From assembly GCA_001465935.1 (NCBI GenBank), contig LNKV01000007.1, forward strand, positions 620,001-684,000: a stretch of 64,000 nt of DNA, in the 5' to 3' direction. The notes below the pieces were generated by a model, which saw only the letters and a list, made by a program, of their open reading frames with translations, was not told the DNA's origin and did not search any database. Each line of letters opens with the position of its first letter. The first letter of the stretch is position 1. The stretch comes from Clarireedia homoeocarpa. Its lineage: Eukaryota; Ascomycota; Leotiomycetes; Helotiales; Rutstroemiaceae. Positions 56,978-64,000 of this stretch are shown here, in pieces. A program made the position numbers and the translations under genes.

Positions 56978-58460
56978 GTTGGTAGGGCATAGGCTATCTT
57001 GGGGTGATAGGAGTTATGTGAATAGTTGAAGGCGGAATCAAAAGTTTCTCAACTACTTTCAATTGGGAAAGGATTGCCTTCGAAGACGATCAAATCGCTT
57101 GTAACCAAAATCAAAATGCTCACCTTGTGTTGGGAATAACAAAATGATCAAACCTATGGTTAAATGACTTTCCCGTGATGGACATACGCATTTGCTCCTT
57201 TCCCATCTAATTCGTAAAGCGACTCGCTACTACGAAGTATCTCTGCTACTCGACTGAACACACAGACCTTTATTGCCATCCGGCTGGTACGCTGACATTG
57301 CCAGTATAGGGAGTTGTAAGTTACTTGAAATCATGGTGGTTGAACGGGGGCATATCAGATGATTCCCCAATAAGCTTGCTTATCACATCACTCGCGTTCC
57401 CGCTCTGTGCGCAGAAGACTCAAAGCTCCCAATCGGAAGCGCTAACATGATTCTTCCTTTGGCAAAGGATGTGACGATTGTGGCATGGAGAGGTCTGTGA
57501 TTATCGATATAAGAGCATGGATATGTATAACTGGGAAATCTACTTTGCTGGATTTCGACCCCATAGTTGTCGGGGGTGGCATTGCTGGTGGCAGGAATCA
57601 TATACCGAGCATGTCCTACTAATTGATTGGTTGGGGGGTTTTCTGCTCCCTTTATCCCACAATGCGATAGCAACGTACTCAGCCATCGCATGAATATTCA
57701 ATAAGACGATTGAATGAGCACGAGAAAAGCTCAACATTGTGCCCTCGGCGCCGCACCAGCCGGCAGTTGTGACTAATTCCGGTTAATGAGAGTCCGCCCC
57801 TTGTCAGCCCCCTTCGGTTGCCCAGCGCTTAAGCAGAGAATATTTGGAGAGACCTAACCAATAAGATGTATTACACGACATAACAACGCTCTGCAGGTTC
57901 AATCTTTTCAACCAATCAAAACACCTATCATCCCTCATTGTGAGAATTTCCGCCATGAGGAACAATTCCCAAAATGGATACCTGCATGAGTGAGTCTGGA
58001 GAAGCACCTCCTATAGGTCGGATTATCTCTGGGGCGCTATCAATAACAATTGGAATCAGTCCTATGCATGCGGTAGGACGAGAAGTTGCATGTTGTACCC
58101 CACCGATCGACCAAACAAAGTCACTATCACCTTTCAGCCCAGCCAATCTAATGCTCTCGACACTGTGCATTTCCCGTTCTTCGTACCAAATCAGTAAATC
58201 AGCATGCAGAGTTCTCTAAGCTCTGGGATATCGTGCTATCGTATATACCCCATTCACACCCCTTCGTACTGTAGAGGACAAAAAGCTGGAACATATTCAT
58301 GCCAATACATTCCACTAACCTGCGATCTTCGTTCTACCCTCCCACCTCCCCATCTCCCATTCTCCCATAAGCCGTTTCATTGGGATGTTACAGAGGCTGG
58401 CCAGAGGGATACGTTGAGGCCATAAAAACGGACAGAGTATATATAAATCACAATCACAAG
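56978..58460. other. Intergenic, no gene recognised
   Basis: About 1.5 kb. Short frames on both strands (57383-57691, 57928-58170) show no motif. CCTCGG occurs near 57745. The last 80 bases are the leader of the one-TM gene. Confidence 0.5.
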
Positions 58461-60122
58461 ATGCTTCGGACTGAAACAGGCGCTACCTCTTCTTCCCTGA
58501 TACTGTCCATCATTACTTTTTCTTCTTTCATTCCTTCAATTGTAGCAAAAGCGATATCTACCTCCAACGTCGGCCCTCGAAGTAATCCATTGGGCATTGA
58601 CTGGTCTCCTGCACCACCGCCAGACAAAGGTCCAGCGCTCTCAGCACACGCCTCCCGCAATAAGGATCTTCTTCCAGCTCAAATCGGTGGCATCGTCGGA
58701 GCATATCTCTTTTCCCTCTGTGTAGTCGGAACCCTCCTCCTCATTCTCGGACGAAGACTACGCAGACAAGCTGAGCTCGAGGCCAAATCTCTCGAGGTCG
58801 AATTAGTCTCCTCAACATTTCAAGGCGTGTACGCCGGGTCTACAGGACCAACACCTGTGTCACCGTCACATCTCCGAAACTATTCCTGGCCTTCTCCCGA
58901 CAGGAAACAAGCGAACTACGAGTTCCCGCCCTCAGTGAACTCCGACCCCGCTGCGTTTGTTTTCCCTCCCCGACACGATAACGAAGCAGCAGCACCTTAC
59001 GTCTATCCCACACACAATAGCATTTATTCTCATCAAAGCAATCTCAGCATCGATACCAAAGTCGTAGAAGCCGACCGCGAAATGTTGGCCCGAAATCTCG
59101 AAGATATCTACGCCCACGTCATGGAGCAAGAGGAGGCCAAAGCGGCCGGGGTAGATGTGCGAAGCATGCCACCGCCCAAGATCCCCAACTCCCCACCTCC
59201 CGCATCCGCACCACAGTCAAAGAACGGCAAGCACAAACCCGCAGATATCAACATCAACGATGATAGCAAATCCAACAAATCCCATTCCCGGGCATCATCC
59301 ATCCTTTCCTCCTTCACATCACCTAAATCTCCAAAATCTCCCCTCAGAAAAGGTATCCGGGGTCTGCGCATCTCGTCACCCATCGCCACTCCCAACACCG
59401 GCGCATTCAGCCATTCTGACGAAGAACCCCTCACACCTCGCAGCTACGTGCACCGAGCACCTCCTCCGATCCCCAAAAATCAAGTCCCCTACGCCCAATC
59501 CCAACCATACGAGGGCGAATCTCCCACCCGCAGCATCGCCGAAACCCTCTCCACCGTAACCCCCACTTCACCCCAACTCCCCAACCAACCCGAGTCGAGC
59601 AAAACTCCTTTGCCCGCACTCAACACCCGCAACTTAAATCTATCTCTGCGTTCGGAGAAAAACAGCGCCTCCCCACGCTCCGCTGCAACCACAGCAACCC
59701 AATCCCAACTCCCTCCCAACAAACCCACCCCCACCCCCATCTCCATCCAATCTGCCTCCCCCATCTCCCAAGCCTCCACCCTGCATCCCACAGCCAGCAA
59801 CCCCACGACACGCACCCTCCCTTTCCGACAACAATTCCACTCGCCCGCTCTCGCGTCGCCGTCCTTCCCCGCGACCAAAACCACGATCCTCGAGCGGTCC
59901 GCCAACCGCAATTACGGCCCGCAGACGGCCGGACTGCGCACCCCGTTCAGCGGCGGCGCGGTGCCCTATTCGCCGTATCAGCCGTTCACACCGATGGTGC
60001 CAATCACGCCAAGGTTGGTGACGAAGGAGGATCGCAAACGCATGAAGAAGATGCAGGGGCCGAAGACGCCGGTGGTGGAGCTGGTGCAAGATGCTGAGGA
60101 TGTGTGGGATAGTGGGTATTAA
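58461..60122 (+). CDS. One-TM protein with long disordered cytoplasmic tail, conserved in filamentous ascomycetes
   Basis: Single exon, 553 residues from MLRTETGATSSS; an in-frame ATG 27 codons upstream lacks a conserved extension. An N-terminal hydrophobic signal-like segment (LILSIITFSSFIPSIVAKA) is followed by a short Pro-rich outer part and the TM GGIVGAYLFSLCVVGTLLLI, then basic RRLRRQAELEAK, so a type-I orientation is expected. The tail is Ser/Pro-rich. Conserved-looking islands are YEFPPSVNSDPAAFVFPP, MLARNLEDIYAHVMEQEEAK (amphipathic helix), KGIRGLRISSPIATP, EEPLTPRSY and TKTTILERSANRNYG. PYSPYQPFTPMVPITP and the end EDVWDSGY complete the list. Such island-in-disorder tails fit a scaffold or signalling role at the plasma membrane, but no function is known to me. 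Confidence 0.82.
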   Translation: MLRTETGATSSSLILSIITFSSFIPSIVAKAISTSNVGPRSNPLGIDWSPAPPPDKGPALSAHASRNKDLLPAQIGGIVGAYLFSLCVVGTLLLILGRRLRRQAELEAKSLEVELVSSTFQGVYAGSTGPTPVSPSHLRNYSWPSPDRKQANYEFPPSVNSDPAAFVFPPRHDNEAAAPYVYPTHNSIYSHQSNLSIDTKVVEADREMLARNLEDIYAHVMEQEEAKAAGVDVRSMPPPKIPNSPPPASAPQSKNGKHKPADININDDSKSNKSHSRASSILSSFTSPKSPKSPLRKGIRGLRISSPIATPNTGAFSHSDEEPLTPRSYVHRAPPPIPKNQVPYAQSQPYEGESPTRSIAETLSTVTPTSPQLPNQPESSKTPLPALNTRNLNLSLRSEKNSASPRSAATTATQSQLPPNKPTPTPISIQSASPISQASTLHPTASNPTTRTLPFRQQFHSPALASPSFPATKTTILERSANRNYGPQTAGLRTPFSGGAVPYSPYQPFTPMVPITPRLVTKEDRKRMKKMQGPKTPVVELVQDAEDVWDSGY

Positions 60123-61167
60123 TTAGTTAGGGATTGGGAGGGAAAGGAAAGGAAGGTTTGAGGGGTTAGAAGGAATAGGTGGGGAGTTATTTTGGAGGTC
60201 AAGGTCGAAAAGACCGATGTTTCGTATGACGCAATGGGAAGGAACAGTGAATATGGAGTACAGAGATGGTATATGCGGTTTTGCTGCAGTGTGGAGGTGC
60301 ACGCGCACGCGGCGTTTTTCCAGCGTTTCAGTGAATCCAGCAACTGAGATGATGATTCGAGCGATAATATGAGAAGAAGGAAAGTAGACGAAACGGCGAG
60401 AGATGAGAAATCAGAAAGGGGAGAGAGAGTCCGTCGGGATGAGATTCTAATTCTATTCTTTGCCAGAGATCAACGAAGCGCTTCAATTTTCTTTTACAAA
60501 ACTGGCTGGCTGGCTCTATGATTCTATGTGAAGAGCTGGTTGGCTGGTCCATGGTTTATTTATTAGAGCGACAGAGACAGGGAGACAGAGATACCTATTG
60601 TTATTTTGATATATACATTTATTTCTACTTGTTACTTATGCTTTTACTCTCCTATGTTCCTAAGCAATGGTACTGATTGTGATGATAATCATACCCTCAA
60701 TGCACGATTAGTATGCTTTTACGGGGGGCGGCAATCTGGTCGCGTAAAAGTGTGTCCCCTCACCTACTTACCTACCCCCCCTTTGTTAGTTAGTTGTAAG
60801 TGGAAGGAAGTCTAGTCTGCCTCCACGGCAGTGGCCCTCGGAGAGCCAGCGGAGCGTCATCATCTAAAACATCATCCAAAACACAAATGAATTCCAAAGA
60901 TTGACAATTGTTTCTTGTTTTCAAATCCATATAGAATTTATGAACATCATATGTCGTTCTTCAACCAACGCACCTCCTCACTGGTGTCTGATCTGGCTCG
61001 TTGCTTCAGATAATACTGCGAAATTCCAACAAATATGTAGAGATAACTGGCTCCTTCATACGAGATTCTATGTACACTCATCTACCTCTTCCATCTTCTC
61101 CCTTATTCTTCTTCTTTCCCCTTTGCTCATCTCCCTCTCCATTCCTTCCCTCAAACCCCCAACCATT
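60123..61167. other. Intergenic (convergent 3' ends)
   Basis: Between the one-TM gene (+) and the spermidine-synthase-like gene (-). Frames at 60901-61642 on the plus strand are antisense shadow and composition artefact. CCTCGG near 60836. Nothing else seen. Confidence 0.5.
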
Positions 61168-63176
61168 CTACCAGTCAATCCAAATACCACCCGGCAGAAC
61201 CCCCCTCATAACCCCCCAATGCCCCACCGCGCTCTTAACCTGCCAATCCATCAACTTCTCCGTATCATTCTTCCTCAAAATATCTAATTCGATTCCCTCA
61301 TTCTTGCTTCCCTTCCCCTCACCGCCCATCCCCTTTAACTCCTCCGCCCCAATCTCCCACTTCGGCATCAAAAATGCTCGCCGCGCATTACTTCCTAAGA
61401 AATCCGTTTCTACTGGCTTGCGGAAAGTTATCTGCTTCTCCGATGCAGCAATAGTAGATGGTGGGTTGGATGATAAAGGTTTCGTGCAGAAAATAACCAT
61501 GTTAGTGAAATCTTGCTTCGTTTCCTCGAGATCATCCGCGCTTGGGGCTTCTGCTTCGCGGAATATGCGGCAGGTAGGGAAGAGGGTGCGAATGGTGCGA
61601 TGGATGATGAGAAACGGGGGCAGGAGGAAGTCGCCTGCGTAGTTCTATTTTTATTGTTAGCTTTGGTAAAAATGATGACGCGATAGGTGAAATGAGAGAG
61701 GGACGAAGTGAGGGGAGACAGAATAAGGGATAATAACATACGATAGCGATAACACCTCCAGGTTCTAGAATATCGTAGAGATCTTTCAGAAATTCGTAAG
61801 TGAATAGATCAACGGGTTCAGCTCCTCCAGTGAAAACATCGTGTACGATGTAATTGAATTTCTTCCCTTGCGCGGCAAAATTCGAAGCAACGGACACGGC
61901 GTCATCGACGATCGTTGCATGTGGTGCGGGAAGGGAGAAGTATTTCTTGGCGAATGATACTACAACTGGGTCGATCTCTACCAGTGTAGTTTTGATGCCA
62001 TGGGATATGAGTGCTGCTGGTGTTGTACCGATACCGAGACCGCTTTTCGATCACATCAGTAACTAGACAAGACAAGGCGTGAAGAAAGGATACTCACATG
62101 ACTAATGCTGTAGCATCTTCATCCCTAACAGGTTTCTCCACCTCAATCAACCGAATAGCTTCCAACATCACAAAAATACCATAAATTGGTTCCGCAAGCC
62201 CCTTTGCCTTCTTCCCGTTAATCAACCATTCTCCTCCCAGAAGACTATGATCACATCGCATCGCACGGAACCCCTGGCCCATTTTCAGACTCTCAATCAC
62301 GGAAACATATCCCGTGAGAGATTCCTGACGTTCTAAAAGTGACCAGCCGTTCGCATTCATCGTGCTGTTAAGCTGGGCTGTGGCGTAAGAAGTCGGAACG
62401 TGTACATTGTAGAGTGCTGTATGTAAAACCGCCGGTATTGTCCATAGGAGGAGTTTTGAAGGCGCAAACAACGAGTAGAGTGCTGAGAGTGCGATTTCCA
62501 TGCCAAGACGGGTGAAGACGAACGATTGGCCTATGAGGCGCGAAATCTGAATAAAAGAGACATAATCCACGGTTTTGTAAAATGTGAACGATAGAATTCC
62601 AGGCGCTGCATCTGATATGAATGACCAGCGACCAGATGTGAGGTCCAGACCTTCGAGCACATTAGCCGTGCAAGATACGGAAAAGAAAACCAGTGGAAAC
62701 AATGTCAACACTTCAGTGATGACGGGCCCATACGTTGCGCCCATGTAGCCACTCAACTTGAAGAGAAAGTACTGGACCATGGGGATATAAGCTGCAATGA
62801 CAGGTAGCAGCTGGACGGGTCTACGTATGGGCAAATGACGTCTAATGAACAGATTAGACGACCATCCTAAGAAACATGCGGTCAGTACCACTTTTGTATG
62901 CCATATTCCAGCAGCATACGTTCCATAGACAGGAGATAGGGTGAGCTGCGATACATTGGAATAGAGGGCAGCCAGGGCAAGTAGAGTTGCTGATTGAGCT
63001 AGGACGGAGAATTGTGAGGTTAGATATTTGGTGAAGGTATCTTCTTTTGCTTTCGATGCTAAAGCTTTTAGTTCTTTCTCGAAGTTTTCCTGGGTGAATG
63101 ATAGTTGATCGTTCACCACTGGTTGCGGGGGTGTAGCTTTGGAGGCCTTCGATGATCTTGTGGTTGGAGGAGCCAT
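61168..63176 (-). CDS. Multi-TM membrane protein with C-terminal spermidine-synthase-like (SAM-dependent) domain
   Basis: Exons 63176-62098, 62042-61742 and 61644-61168 join with matching phase over introns of 55 and 97 nt, giving 618 residues. The start MAPPTTRSSKASK (63176) is preferred over an upstream in-frame ATG. Residues about 50-270 contain six to eight hydrophobic segments (FSVLAQSATLLALAALYSNV, VVLTACFLGWSSNLFI, LLPVIAAYIPMVQYFLF, LTLFPLVFFSVSC, and others). Residues about 275-500 form a methyltransferase/aminopropyltransferase-like fold: VLHTALYNVHVP, GYVSVIESLKMGQGFRAMRCDHSLLGGEWL, then splice-made ALVIGLGIGTTPAALISHG (SAM site), TTLVEIDPVVVSFAKKYF, ATIVDDAVSV and YIVHDVFTGG. The latter replaces the catalytic D-S-S-D of true spermidine synthases. 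A fused membrane part and the altered active site suggest a function other than spermidine synthesis. Confidence 0.82.
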
Positions 63177-63871
63177 GGCCAGATGGTGTGCAGCGCGAGA
63201 ATGCCGTCGAAGCAGAGCGTGATCAAAACGACAGTGTGTTTGCAAAATAAAAATTAAATTACCGACAGCTGGGCATCATTCGTGCAAGAAACCAGCCACT
63301 GCGACGACAAACAATTGCTCCTCTTTGCTATCTCTTTGGATACTTTGGATACGTTGCGAGAATCGAATGTTTGAGGCCAATGCGGCGAATCTGAAACGCT
63401 AGAATTCATAGTCTGAGGACATGTCCACAAAACACGTGACAAATATATTGAGGCAGAATGCGGTTCGGGGATATCGGATTGTCTGTGTTCTAACATTTCA
63501 ACCAGTTGTAGCTGGCACACAAATCTACAGTTGTATACTAGATTAGAGCTTTGACACGAACGCGTTGGCCAAAGGTCCCAAGAACGTTGTTTCTTGATGA
63601 GAAGCTGCGTTGGAAACGTAGAAAATCGTCAAACATGATCAAGCGGCAACTGAAAAGAGAAATATATAAATTATATTGTACTACATTTTAGGATAACGAA
63701 AATGTTATACAGGATGCCATCGTTGCCCTGCGGAAGAGAGCCCAACATGAAAACTCTCGACCCCTATTTTGGGATGAAAACATATCTATCATACAGGATG
63801 CCATCGTTGCCCTGCTGCCGAAAACCCAACATGAAAATTCTCGACACCCATCTCCAAACAGTCTCAGCAGA
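63177..63871. other. Intergenic with an imperfect direct duplication
   Basis: Upstream of the membrane synthase-like gene and downstream of the gene at the window end. An 84-bp-spaced duplication lies at 63707-63852. A minus-strand frame through it would read two copies of REFSCW-x(4-5)-RATMASC, but it overlaps the last gene in another frame. Confidence 0.55.
63707..63852. repeat. Direct duplication of about 60 bp, period 84
   Basis: Copies begin at 63707 and 63791 with ATACAGGATGCCATCGTTGC; both continue to CCCAACATGAAAA and TCTCGAC with a few substitutions. It probably lies in the 3' untranslated region of the gene at the window edge. Confidence 0.85.
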
Positions 63872-64000
63872 TTAGATCTTGATGCCTTCCAAGATGGGCT
63901 TGGCTTCTTCGCTTTTCCACCATCCAACACCATCCTTTCCTGGGAACTCGAACTTGTCCATACTTGCTGCCTTCATCTCCACACTATATCCGGGCTCCAT
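63872..64000 (-). CDS. 3' end of a gene continuing beyond the window (partial)
   Basis: The last 42 codons and the TAA stop are in the window. The peptide ends MDKFEFPGKDGVGWWK, then SEEAKPILEGIKI, with a Gly/Trp/Lys composition that looks like a folded enzyme C-terminus. A Met codon sits exactly at the window edge, so a complete 42-residue protein is possible but less likely. Family not recognised. Confidence 0.5.
   Translation of the reverse strand: MEPGYSVEMKAASMDKFEFPGKDGVGWWKSEEAKPILEGIKI

Noticed and set aside
59108..60089. Minus-strand frames of 108-149 codons
   Set aside because: Antisense of the Ser/Pro-rich tail of the one-TM protein; Trp/Gly-rich composition typical of shadow frames.
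1..64000. CRISPR array, insertion sequence or phage-like module
   Set aside because: No regularly spaced repeats with unique spacers and no transposase or phage gene; the window is eukaryotic with spliceosomal introns.

Overview
The window is nuclear DNA of a filamentous ascomycete (Pezizomycotina). Genes carry one to eight short GT-AG introns, mostly 50-120 nt, and lie on both strands in monocistronic layout. The content is typical of such fungi: a Zn2Cys6 regulator, a Dal5-type MFS permease, cutinase, a GH27 alpha-galactosidase, a WSC-GH128 protein, Atg33, Hri1 and a Vip1-like RRM protein. Gene content would fit a leotiomycete, but that is an inference. Nothing looks prokaryotic or viral, and no intact transposon was seen. 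Exon boundaries were assigned by hand from splice consensus, reading phase and family conservation; all joins reported here keep the frame.

Layout: 0.5-2.5 kb, MFS anion/allantoate-type permease (-). 5.0-6.7 kb, secreted GH27 alpha-galactosidase with a ricin-type domain (+). 7.4-8.7 kb, PhyH-family dioxygenase (+). 9.7-10.8 kb, Ser-rich coiled-coil protein (-). 11.9-12.2 kb, 74-residue conserved protein (+). 13.4-14.5 kb, Vip1-like RRM protein with three metallothionein-like repeats at its C-terminus (-). 15.5-16.2 kb ATG33 (-) and 16.7-17.8 kb peroxisomal 2,4-dienoyl-CoA reductase (+) share a divergent promoter. 18.5-21.4 kb, Zn2Cys6 regulator (-). 21.4-29.7 kb is gene-poor and holds one Asn/Gly/Ser-repeat protein (25.6-26.8 kb). 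29.7-33.6 kb, two divergent unknown Ser-rich proteins. 34.0-38.2 kb, three genes on the minus strand: alpha/beta-hydrolase-like, HRI1 and cytochrome c/c1 heme lyase. 38.8-41.3 kb, mitochondrial UbiB/ABC1 atypical kinase (+). 42.5-45.7 kb, large two-TM protein (+). 46.6-48.5 kb, nucleolar RRM/acidic Ser-rich protein (-). 48.7 kb, intron-containing tRNA-Ala(CGC). 49.6-50.4 kb, Ser/Pro-repeat protein (-). 53.5-54.8 kb WSC-GH128 (+) and 56.2-57.0 kb cutinase (+). 58.5-60.1 kb, one-TM protein (+). 61.2-63.2 kb, membrane protein with a spermidine-synthase-like domain (-). 63.9-64.0 kb, the end of a gene that continues past the window (-).

Themes: four gene products are predicted to act in mitochondria or peroxisomes (Atg33, dienoyl-CoA reductase with a C-terminal SKL, heme lyase, UbiB kinase). 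Three are secreted polymer-degrading enzymes. They are scattered and form no operon or recognisable biosynthetic cluster. The most unusual single feature is the Vip1-like RRM protein carrying three 7-Cys copper-metallothionein-like repeats.
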